6,322 bases of DNA, taken from contig CATPBV010000091.1 in the NCBI GenBank assembly GCA_955652345.1, positions 1 through 6,322 of the forward strand. The letters run 5' to 3'. The position numbers and the translations under genes were made by a program. How positions within the stretch are numbered: position 1 is the stretch's first letter; every line of letters begins with the position of its first letter. The notes beneath the pieces are model-generated. The model worked only from the letters and a program-made list of their open reading frames with translations. It was not told the origin of the DNA and did no database searches. Of this stretch, positions 1 to 5,935 are shown in pieces. Source of the stretch: an uncultured Solirubrobacteraceae bacterium. Lineage in GTDB: Bacteria > Actinomycetota > Thermoleophilia > Solirubrobacterales > Solirubrobacteraceae.

Positions 1-1275
1 ATCGAGGATCTCGGGTCGGCGAATGGGACATTCGTGAACGGCGAGCGCGTGCGCGGCCCTCAGGTGCTCGAGGTCGGCGACACAGTGCGGATTGGCTCGA
101 CAACCCTGCGCTTGACCGATGTCGGGCAAGCGCCGATCTCCCCCGCCGCCGCCGTCCCGCCAGCCGCCGCGCCGAGTAGGCCCCGCGCCTCGGGAGCTCG
201 AGTGGCAGATCAGGAGCGGCTCACCTCCGAGGTTCCGCTGGGCTCAACCTTCGCGGGGTGCCGCGTCGAGGCGGTCATCGGCCACGGAGACATGGGGATC
301 GTCTACCGGGCCGACGAGCTCGCGCTCCAGCGCCTTGTGGCCCTCAAGCTCATCCTCCCCGAGTACTCCCGGGAGGAACGCTTCCGCGAGCGCTTTCGGC
401 GCGAGTCGAAGCTCGCGGCGGCGATCGACCACCAGAACGTCATTCCCATATTCGATGCCGGCGACGAGGCCGGCCACCTCTACATCACGATGCGTCTCGT
501 GGAGGGCACCGACCTGCGCGCGCTGATCGCTGCACAAGGGCGCATCGAGCCGCTACGAGCCGCGCGGATCGTCCGCCAGGTCGGAGCGGCGCTCGACGCT
601 GCACACGCTCGGGGAATGGTGCACCGCGACGTCAAGCCCTCCAATGTCCTGCTGGCCCGCGAAGACTACGTGTACCTCAGCGACTTCGGGCTGGCTAAGG
701 ATGCCGCCTCGGCCAGCGCACTGACGCGCCACGGGTCGATCGTCGCAAGAGCCGAGTATGTGGCGCCCGAGCAGGTGCTGAACCAGCGCGTCGACGCGCG
801 CGCTGACGTCTACGCACTGGGATGCCTGCTGTTCGAGGCGCTCACCGGCGAGCCACCGTTCGCCAGATGGAAGGAGGGCCCGCAGGCGCTCGCCCACGTC
901 GACGCCCCGCGGCCCTCGCCAGCGGATCTGTGCCCCGACATGCCTCGCGACTTCGACGATGTGGTGCACCGAGCGATGGCGAAAGATCCAAGCGAACGCT
1001 ATCCGTCGGCTGGCGACCTGGGGCAGGCGGCGCTCGTAGCTGCTGGAGGGTTGCGCCGGGCACGTCCGTGGTCGTTTGTAGCCACCGGCGAGGCGGCTCC
1101 CGTTGGCGACAAGCCGAGGGAGCCAGAGCCGCTCGCTGCCGCGCCTCGCGCACCGGTCCGCGGCGGTGTCAAGGCCGGCGGGTTCGAGGTGCTGCGCTGG
1201 GCAATCGCGCTCGCTGGGCTGGCGATCGTGGCCGTCGGCATGGTCGCCGCACTCAGGGGCATCTCAACTCTCTGA
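1..1275 (+). CDS. FHA-domain Ser/Thr protein kinase with C-terminal membrane anchor (5' partial)
   Basis: Membrane-tethered Hanks-type kinase predicted to phosphorylate Ser/Thr on cytoplasmic proteins. The reading frame is open from base 1, and the first residues (DLGSANGTFVNG) are the conserved core of an FHA phospho-threonine-binding domain. The GTG at 34 lies inside that motif and is therefore not the start; the real start is outside the window. Numbering from base 1 as codon 1: FHA remainder to about residue 41, Ala/Pro-rich linker, then kinase from about 80. Visible kinase residues are the glycine loop G94-x-G96-x-x-G99, Lys116, Glu135, H208-R209-D210, Asn215, D228-F229-G230, A255-P256-E257 and Asp269. 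A Pro/Ala-rich juxtamembrane stretch leads to one hydrophobic segment at about 400-418, and the protein ends 6 residues later, so it has no ectodomain. Odd point: the usual Gly-Thr before Y-x-APE is Ala249-Arg250. The gene ends 19 bases from the convergent kinase gene. Kinase identity is very sure; activity is less so. Confidence 0.95.
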   Translation: MEDLGSANGTFVNGERVRGPQVLEVGDTVRIGSTTLRLTDVGQAPISPAAAVPPAAAPSRPRASGARVADQERLTSEVPLGSTFAGCRVEAVIGHGDMGIVYRADELALQRLVALKLILPEYSREERFRERFRRESKLAAAIDHQNVIPIFDAGDEAGHLYITMRLVEGTDLRALIAAQGRIEPLRAARIVRQVGAALDAAHARGMVHRDVKPSNVLLAREDYVYLSDFGLAKDAASASALTRHGSIVARAEYVAPEQVLNQRVDARADVYALGCLLFEALTGEPPFARWKEGPQALAHVDAPRPSPADLCPDMPRDFDDVVHRAMAKDPSERYPSAGDLGQAALVAAGGLRRARPWSFVATGEAAPVGDKPREPEPLAAAPRAPVRGGVKAGGFEVLRWAIALAGLAIVAVGMVAALRGISTL

Positions 1276-1294
1276 CGGGTCCGCGAGGGCGCGA

Positions 1295-3430
1295 TTACGC
1301 CGTGCCACGGGCGCGCGATTCAGCGACCGTCGGCGGCGCACTCACCGCGGGGAGCGCCAAGTGGCACAGCAACTCGAGACTTGGGGACGGCTTGGTCGGA
1401 GATGCGCCGAAGGCACCTATCGAGGCCACGTAGATCGTGCCGGTGCCCTGCGTGGCTGCGGTTGCGGTCTGCGCGGGCAACAGAGCGCCGCATAGGGCCG
1501 GCGCGCCTGGTTCGCCTCCTGGGCCGAGGAAGTTGTCGTAGGCGCTCTTGCCGTCGTAGTTAATACCGTGCACGATGATTACGGCAAGGCCCTGGTGGAT
1601 CTCCGCGGCAACCCCAGGACCAAGTGTGAAGGTCCGCTTGTAGCGGATGTTCCCGACCGCCGGATACAAGCTAGTAACGAGATGGACCGCTGGACTCGTG
1701 TCGCCGTGTGTTGTCAGTGACGAAACCACACCGCCGTAGAACTTGTCGCCCACGCTCGCGCTGATGAACGGGTGGCCATTGAATACTTGCGCCGCCGAGG
1801 CCGGAGGGCAATTACCTGTGCCGCCGTGTATATGCATGAGATGCACGGCGTTGAGCAGGCCGTTGGTATTGACGGTGACGGTCGCGACGTTCCCTTGCAG
1901 CTGGACGGTCGCGTTCCCCAAACCGGTGACCCGGTTGGTCGGTACCGGACGCACAGCCGCCGCAAAGGTCTGCCCCGCTGGCCCCGGCGATGGGCCCGGT
2001 AAGACCAACACGATGATCGCCGCTATCGCCGCCGCAGCCACCAGCACCCCGGCCGCGGCCAGCCATCGATTCCTCTTTGGCCGTCGCCCGTCGGCGCCGC
2101 GTCCGCCGCGGTCTGGGGGCATTGGGGGGGCTGACGATCCTCCGGGCGTAGCGCCTTCGCTACTCGTGATGACGGTTGCGCCTGCCGGCACTGCTGACAT
2201 GCCATGCTCGGCACCCGGGGGGACGGTCGTGGGCGGCGGCTCCGGCCACCCGCCACCCTCAGTGCCCGCGGGAGCCGCCGTGGCCGGCTGGTCCGGCCAG
2301 CCGCTACCTTGCGTACCCGCCGGAACCGCCGTGGGCGGTGGCCCCGGCGGAACCGTCGTCGGCGGCTGCTCCGGCCACGCGCCAGGCTCCGTGGTCGTGG
2401 GGACCCGGCTCTCCTCGCCTGCAGCCGGAGGCGGTTCCGGTTCGGCGCTGGCTGCGGTCGGTGCCACGGCGGGCGGTGCTTCTTCCACCTCGGGGGTTGC
2501 CTGTTCAACGGCGGGCACACCGCTACCGGTCGGCCTTGCTTCGCCGATTGCGACGATCGTTGGCGGCCCCGTATAGCGTGTACCGTCCAGTGCGGCGGCG
2601 GCATCGCGGGCGAAGTCCCCAGGCGACAGATAGCGGCCGTCGGGCTCCTTTGCCATCGCCTTCTCGATCACCTCGCCAAAGGTCGGGTACAACGCGCCTA
2701 GCGCTTCAGGGAGCGCCGGGGGCGGCTCGTGCACGTGAGCGAACAACGTCGCCACGGAGTTCTCACGCTCGTACGGCACCTTTCCGCTGAGCATTTCGAA
2801 GAACACGCATCCGAGGGCATAGATGTCCGTGCGAGCGTCAGTGGGGTTGCCCGTAATTTGCTCCGGCGCCATGTAGTCAACGGTGCCAACGACAACCCCT
2901 TTCGAGGTCAAAGCACCGACGTTGTCGGCCCGCTTTGCAAGCCCAAAATCGGTGAGGTACCCATGCTCCTCCCCGTCCCTCACCGTGATCAGCATGTTTG
3001 CCGGCTTGACATCCCTGTGTACGAGACCTTTGGCGTGGGCGGAGTCGAGCGCACCGGCAAATTGCATGAGGAGGTCTACCGCACGGTCCGGATCAACCGC
3101 GCCGGTCTTCAGGAGAATCTGGCGCAAGTCAGTTCCATAGACGTAGTCCATGACTAGGAACAGCATGCCCTCATGCTCCCCCGCGTAGTGGATGCCCACT
3201 ACGTTCGGGTGATGCAGCGACGCGGCAATGCGCATCTCGCGCTTGAACCGGTCGCGGAAGTGAACATCATCGCTCAGCTCGGGGGCAAGTACCTTCACCG
3301 CATAGATCCTGCGGAGCGCGACGTTGGTCGCGCGGTACACGACCCCCATCCCGCCACGGCTGATCACCTCGTCGATGCGATAGCCCCCGATAAGGGAGCC
3401 ACGTTCGAGTTGATCGCCTCTCATCTGCAT
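1295..3430 (-). CDS. Transmembrane Ser/Thr protein kinase with CHRD-like ectodomain
   Basis: Receptor-type PknB-family kinase of 711 residues. The cytoplasmic kinase domain spans about 17-282 and has every key residue: glycine loop G26-G27-M28-G29, Lys46, Glu65, H138-R139-D140, Asn145, D161-F162-G163 and a standard VGTVDYMAPEQ at 181-191. A Pro/Ala/Thr-rich linker (about 300-450) carries Trp-Pro repeats, a basic patch (RRPKRNR) precedes one membrane span at about 456-477, and the ectodomain follows at about 486-650. The ectodomain has a beta-rich pattern, a MHIHGG motif (H533, H535), further His at 530, 553, 575, 583, 612 and 621, and an APALCG ending at C647, which recalls CHRD-type domains. 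There are no PASTA repeats. I chose the ATG at 3430 because GGAG lies 9 bases upstream and a good promoter sits before it; the longer open frame upstream encodes low-complexity, non-protein-like sequence. An alternative ATG lies at 3424. The kinase call is certain; the ectodomain family is a memory-based guess. Confidence 0.95.
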   Translation of the reverse strand: MQMRGDQLERGSLIGGYRIDEVISRGGMGVVYRATNVALRRIYAVKVLAPELSDDVHFRDRFKREMRIAASLHHPNVVGIHYAGEHEGMLFLVMDYVYGTDLRQILLKTGAVDPDRAVDLLMQFAGALDSAHAKGLVHRDVKPANMLITVRDGEEHGYLTDFGLAKRADNVGALTSKGVVVGTVDYMAPEQITGNPTDARTDIYALGCVFFEMLSGKVPYERENSVATLFAHVHEPPPALPEALGALYPTFGEVIEKAMAKEPDGRYLSPGDFARDAAAALDGTRYTGPPTIVAIGEARPTGSGVPAVEQATPEVEEAPPAVAPTAASAEPEPPPAAGEESRVPTTTEPGAWPEQPPTTVPPGPPPTAVPAGTQGSGWPDQPATAAPAGTEGGGWPEPPPTTVPPGAEHGMSAVPAGATVITSSEGATPGGSSAPPMPPDRGGRGADGRRPKRNRWLAAAGVLVAAAAIAAIIVLVLPGPSPGPAGQTFAAAVRPVPTNRVTGLGNATVQLQGNVATVTVNTNGLLNAVHLMHIHGGTGNCPPASAAQVFNGHPFISASVGDKFYGGVVSSLTTHGDTSPAVHLVTSLYPAVGNIRYKRTFTLGPGVAAEIHQGLAVIIVHGINYDGKSAYDNFLGPGGEPGAPALCGALLPAQTATAATQGTGTIYVASIGAFGASPTKPSPSLELLCHLALPAVSAPPTVAESRARGTA
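2213..2383 (-). repeat. Trp-Pro/Pro-Thr repeat in the kinase linker
   Basis: Within the cytoplasmic linker of the CHRD-like kinase, residues 350-406 hold three related units, each with Trp-Pro-(Glu/Asp), then a Pro/Ala-Thr core and a closing Pro-(Pro/Ala)-Gly. The Trp residues are at 352, 378 and 395. The last two are 17 residues apart. The first pair is 26 apart, which fits a 17-residue unit plus an extra 9-residue PPPTAVPAG partial copy. The DNA is a diverged in-frame tandem repeat. It is likely a flexible spacer between kinase and membrane; the Thr residues could be autophosphorylation sites, but this is inference. Confidence 0.75.
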
Positions 3431-3439
3431 TCTTGGGAG

Positions 3440-3443
3440 CTCC
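3440..3443 (-). promoter_or_regulatory. Ribosome binding site of the CHRD-like kinase
   Basis: GGAG on the minus strand, 9 bases before the ATG at 3430 and 15 before the ATG at 3424. The spacing favours the 3430 start. Confidence 0.6.
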
Positions 3444-3498
3444 GACTTAGCGGCGGTGATGGCCCCTCGATCGATCCCCGACGAGCCGCCGGCCGCCG

Positions 3499-3526
3499 AG
3501 CATAACGTGGGGCGGCACGCTGTCAA
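3499..3526 (-). promoter_or_regulatory. Sigma-70 type promoter of the CHRD-like kinase
   Basis: On the minus strand a perfect TTGACA (-35, bases 3526-3521) is followed after 16 bases by TATGCT (-10, bases 3504-3499), which keeps the key TA and final T of the consensus. Transcription would begin near 3492, giving a leader of about 62 bases before the ATG at 3430. This is the best promoter-like sequence I found in the window, and it points to housekeeping-sigma expression of the kinase. Confidence 0.7.
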
Positions 3527-3561
3527 GTCGCGCTCGATTCGCGGCGCGAGGCAGCTAGCCG

Positions 3562-3574
3562 GGCTCGTCGAGCC
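3562..3574. repeat. Short inverted repeat, 6-bp arms
   Basis: GGCTCG-T-CGAGCC, a perfect 6-base dyad about a single central base, about 36 bases upstream of the kinase -35 box. It could be an operator, but short dyads arise easily in G+C-rich DNA. Confidence 0.3.
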
Positions 3575-3615
3575 GCGGACCGCCGCTCGTCCTCCGTCGT
3601 GGCTGCGGCGGAATA

Positions 3616-3640
3616 GGCCGGTTCGTGCGAGCAACCGGCC
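3616..3640. repeat. Inverted repeat, 8-bp arms and 9-base loop
   Basis: GGCCGGTT (3616-3623) and AACCGGCC (3633-3640) are perfect reverse complements separated by 9 bases. As RNA this would make a stable hairpin; as DNA it could be a protein-binding dyad. Neither side has a T-run, so it is not a classic intrinsic terminator. It lies about 90 bases upstream of the kinase -35 box, and downstream of the doubtful minus-strand ORF ending at 3729. Confidence 0.5.
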
Positions 3641-3669
3641 GTGCGGGCGGTCGCTTGTCATCCGGTTAG

Positions 3670-3682
3670 CCGTGCAGCACGG
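3670..3682. repeat. Short inverted repeat, 6-bp arms
   Basis: CCGTGC-A-GCACGG, a perfect 6-base dyad about a single base, 30 bases from the larger inverted repeat. It has the same 6-1-6 geometry as the dyad at 3562-3574 but a different sequence. Possible operator; weak evidence alone. Confidence 0.3.
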
Positions 3683-3728
3683 TTCATCGGGGCCCCTGCC
3701 GCGCGTCGAGGGGGGCGCGCCTGGGCAC

Positions 3729-3908
3729 CTACGACTGCGAAGGCGCTCCCAGCATGGCGCCCAGCCCGGCGATCGCGTCACGGAGGGGGTCGTCGGTGGT
3801 CGCGGTGACGGCCCCAACGACTCTCGAAGCTACCTCATTCTCGGACCGCCCGCCGACTACCGCACGCCTGCGTCTGGTACATCGAATGCGTCTCTCGCGG
3901 TCGTACAT
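3729..3908 (-). CDS. Possible 59-residue protein or C-terminal gene remnant, unknown function
   Basis: ATG at 3908 to TAG at 3729. I do not recognise the product. The N-terminal third is Arg-rich and uses AGA, AGG and CGA codons. The C-terminal half (ending DPLRDAIAGLGAMLGAPSQS) reads like an ordinary soluble helix. By my count, third-position G/C is 18 of 29 in the first part and 26 of 30 in the second, so only the second half looks like coding sequence of this genome. An in-frame stop lies 8 codons before the ATG and no clear ribosome binding site is visible. It may be the eroded end of a lost gene, or chance. It would be transcribed towards the kinase promoter region. Confidence 0.25.
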   Translation of the reverse strand: MYDRERRIRCTRRRRAVVGGRSENEVASRVVGAVTATTDDPLRDAIAGLGAMLGAPSQS

Positions 3909-4024
3909 GGGACTGGCTTCGAACGAGCGTCAACGCGCCAGCACGAGGTCAGTCGATATCGCCGTGAGCGGACTAATCTTCTACGAGCGTTTCGACCGCA
4001 TAGTCAACGAGGTAGCGGCTGCAC

Positions 4025-4417
4025 ATGAGACGTGTCTTCACGGCAGGGGTTCTAGTCGCGCTGGTCGCGCTGGCCGGCTGCGGCAGCTCCGCTAGCTCGC
4101 GCTCTACCCCTGCCACCGGAACGTCCGGTGGCGCGACGCTGCAGCTTGCCGCCAATCCCAGCGGGAGGTTGTCGTACAGCACGACATCCCTGACCTCGAA
4201 CGCGGGCAAGTCTACGATCGACTTCACAAACCACTCGCCGCTACCCCATAACCTCACGCTCGCGTCGAGCGCCGGCAAAGTGCTCGGTGCCACACCGACG
4301 TTCCATGGAGGGACCAGAACGCTGAGTCTCCACCTGACACCCGGCACATACACGTTCTATTGCTCCCTTCCGGGTCATCGCTCAGCCGGCATGCAGGGTG
4401 TTCTGATCGTAAGGTAG
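4025..4417 (+). CDS. Cupredoxin-like (type 1 copper) lipoprotein
   Basis: Small exported blue-copper-type protein of 130 residues, expected to be lipid-anchored on the outer face of the membrane and to carry single electrons or bind copper. The N-terminus has MRR, a hydrophobic stretch and a lipobox LAGC with the lipidated Cys at 19. A Ser/Thr/Gly-rich spacer to about 38 follows, then a beta-sandwich-like domain. The four type 1 copper ligands are visible: His75 in PHN, then Cys113, His118 and Met123 in YCSLPGHRSAGM. The C-x4-H-x4-M spacing matches auracyanin-like cupredoxins better than plastocyanin. The ATG at 4025 is chosen because the signal peptide begins there; GAGG at 4009-4012 is 12 bases upstream, slightly far. 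No convincing promoter was found. It is divergent from the CHRD-like kinase and ends 6 bases from the convergent ligase gene. The electron partner is not encoded nearby. Confidence 0.88.
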   Translation: MRRVFTAGVLVALVALAGCGSSASSRSTPATGTSGGATLQLAANPSGRLSYSTTSLTSNAGKSTIDFTNHSPLPHNLTLASSAGKVLGATPTFHGGTRTLSLHLTPGTYTFYCSLPGHRSAGMQGVLIVR

Positions 4418-4423
4418 CGTGGG

Positions 4424-5935
4424 TCACGGCCTGGACGGGAGCAGCGCGCGCAGGTCGTCGATCGTGTCGGCTTCGTTGGCGTTCTTGTCCGGTCGGTAGC
4501 GCTTGACGCGGGCGAAGCGGAGTGCGACCCCGCCCGGGTAGCGGGTGGACGATTGGACGCCGTCGAGCGCGATCTCGACGACAAGCTCGGGACGTACGAA
4601 CACCGCGATCCCCCGCTGGCCGGTCTCGCGTTCGAGCAGCTCTGTGGTCTGCCACTGCAGCAGCTCGTCCGTCAACCCCTTGAAGCACTTTCCGACCATC
4701 ACAAACTCGCCTGAGCTGGGGTCGCGGGCGCCGAGATGGAGGTTCGAGAGCCAGCCTTGCCGGCGACCATGGCCCCATTCCGCGGCCAGCACGACGAGGT
4801 CGTAGGTGCGCACCGGCTTGACCTTGCGCCAAGCCTTACCGCGCCGACCGGCCGCATAGGTCGATGAAGCGTCCTTCACGACGACGCCCTCGTGGCCTTC
4901 ACGGAGCGATTCGTCGAGGACACGCTGCGCCTCTGCCGGATCAGACGTGAAGATGCCCGGAATCTTGAGCTGCGGGGCGATCGCCTCGAGCCTCGCGGAG
5001 CGCTCCTGCAAGGGCGTGTCGAGCAGATCCTCTCCGTCGACGTGCAGCAGGTCGAACAGGAACGTCACGATCCCCTCCGGCGGCGCGTCGCTGTCGATCT
5101 GAGACACCGTGTGCTGGAAGGCGGCCGGGCCGTCATCGCGCATCCACAGGGCCTCGCCGTCAAACACCGCCTGCGCGACGGGCACGCGGAGCACCGCGTC
5201 GACGATTCCGGGCAGAGCGGCAGTGATGTCGTTGAGGTTGCGTGTGTAGATGCGCACCTCAGCGTCGCGGCGGTGGATCTGGATGCGGATCCCGTCGAGC
5301 TTCCACTCCACCGAAGCAAGCTCGAAACCGGACACCGCCTCCGTCACGCTCGTGCTCGTTGAAGCGAGCATCGGGACGATTGGTCGGAAGATCTCAAAGC
5401 CAACATTCTTGAGTCCGTCCTCCCCGCTGGACATCGCGATCTCCGCCATCCGCGTGAGATCGCCGGACAGCATCAGAGCGCGCCGCGCGATCTCGCCGGA
5501 CACCCCGGCGGCCTTGGCGACCGCGTCCACCATCACCCCCGCCAGCGCGCCTTGCCTGAGCTCGCCCGTGAACAGCCGCCTGATGAACTCGGCCTCCGGC
5601 TCGGTGGCGCGGCCGAGCAGCTCTGCGAGAAGCTGTTTGCGCGTCCTCGCCGATCCGCTCCCCGTGGCCCCTTCAATCTCGTCGATCGCCCGATCCAGGT
5701 CGTGGACCGTGAGAGACGGCTCGCCCGCCGGCTGGACTTCGATGCCGTAGATGGTCGAGTAGCCGACACCAACGCGGCCCTGCCGCGGCACTCCGGAGAG
5801 GAAACCGACACAGATCGGGACCTCACTCACGTCAAGCCGCCTCAACAGATCGGCGAGGATCGCCACCTTGCGCGAGCGCGAACTCGAGTCGGCGACCTCC
5901 TTCGAGGCGGCAACTACATCGGCGAACAGGGTCAT
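4424..5935 (-). CDS. ligB: ATP-dependent DNA ligase, LigB type
   Basis: Seals nicks in duplex DNA through a ligase-AMP intermediate, using ATP. The protein is 503 residues, close to the roughly 507 of mycobacterial LigB. The order is an N-terminal DNA-binding domain (about 1-180), an adenylation domain (about 205-375) and an OB-fold domain (about 376-503). All nucleotidyltransferase motifs are present: motif I WKLDG with nucleophile Lys212, motif III FDGE at 258-261, IIIa FLFDLL at 292-297, IV EGVVVK at 349-354, V WRKVKP at 369-374 and a C-terminal RFARVKRYRPDK at 473-484. There is no Ku, polymerase or nuclease domain, so it is not LigD. The start at 5935 is supported by the N-terminal MTLFADVV typical of the family and by the ATGA overlap with the upstream gene. 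No strong ribosome site is seen, which fits translational coupling. LigB is usually a non-essential repair or accessory ligase beside NAD-dependent LigA. The symbol follows mycobacterial usage, not E. coli ligB. Confidence 0.96.
   Translation of the reverse strand: MTLFADVVAASKEVADSSSRSRKVAILADLLRRLDVSEVPICVGFLSGVPRQGRVGVGYSTIYGIEVQPAGEPSLTVHDLDRAIDEIEGATGSGSARTRKQLLAELLGRATEPEAEFIRRLFTGELRQGALAGVMVDAVAKAAGVSGEIARRALMLSGDLTRMAEIAMSSGEDGLKNVGFEIFRPIVPMLASTSTSVTEAVSGFELASVEWKLDGIRIQIHRRDAEVRIYTRNLNDITAALPGIVDAVLRVPVAQAVFDGEALWMRDDGPAAFQHTVSQIDSDAPPEGIVTFLFDLLHVDGEDLLDTPLQERSARLEAIAPQLKIPGIFTSDPAEAQRVLDESLREGHEGVVVKDASSTYAAGRRGKAWRKVKPVRTYDLVVLAAEWGHGRRQGWLSNLHLGARDPSSGEFVMVGKCFKGLTDELLQWQTTELLERETGQRGIAVFVRPELVVEIALDGVQSSTRYPGGVALRFARVKRYRPDKNANEADTIDDLRALLPSRP

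Larger units (their letters stand above)
3431..4024. other. Divergent intergenic region between kinase and cupredoxin genes
   Basis: A 594-base gap between two divergent starts. It holds the kinase promoter and ribosome binding site, three inverted repeats (3562-3574, 3616-3640, 3670-3682) and one doubtful small ORF on the minus strand (3729-3908). Other long open frames crossing it, including an in-frame upstream extension of the kinase to 3817 and plus-strand frames at 3456-4028 and 3754-4095, are Arg/Ser/Pro-rich with no recognisable domain, and I regard them as chance frames. No tRNA or rRNA was seen. The length is large compared with the 6- and 19-base gaps elsewhere in the window. Confidence 0.7.

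Noticed and set aside
34..36. GTG at 34 as start of the FHA kinase
   Set aside because: It lies within the conserved GTFVNG motif of the FHA domain and the frame is open to base 1, so the gene begins before the window.
1289..1320. Direct repeat GCGCGATT (1289-1296 and 1313-1320) at the convergent junction
   Set aside because: Only 8 bases in G+C-rich sequence and partly within the kinase 3' end; likely chance, and it does not form a terminator hairpin.
1743..2576. Plus-strand ORF of 277 codons
   Set aside because: Antisense shadow of the kinase linker, membrane span and ectodomain; its Gly/Ala/Pro content is the complement of the repeat region.
3431..3817. In-frame upstream extension of the CHRD-like kinase, making an 840-residue protein
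   Set aside because: The added 129 residues are Arg/Pro/Ser-rich with no domain, they run through the promoter and ribosome binding site, and a kinase N-terminus of normal form begins at 3430.
3951..3979. Possible cupredoxin promoter with -10 TAATCT at 3974-3979
   Set aside because: No acceptable -35 box lies 16-18 bases upstream (sequence there is AGTCGA/GTCGAT), so support is too weak.
3754..4095. Plus-strand ORF of 113 codons overlapping the cupredoxin start
   Set aside because: It runs into the signal peptide region in another frame, has low-complexity Ser/Arg composition and no recognisable domain.
4424..5935. Ligase as part of a non-homologous end-joining (LigD/Ku) locus
   Set aside because: There is no polymerase or phosphoesterase domain and no Ku gene in the window; length and motifs fit LigB.
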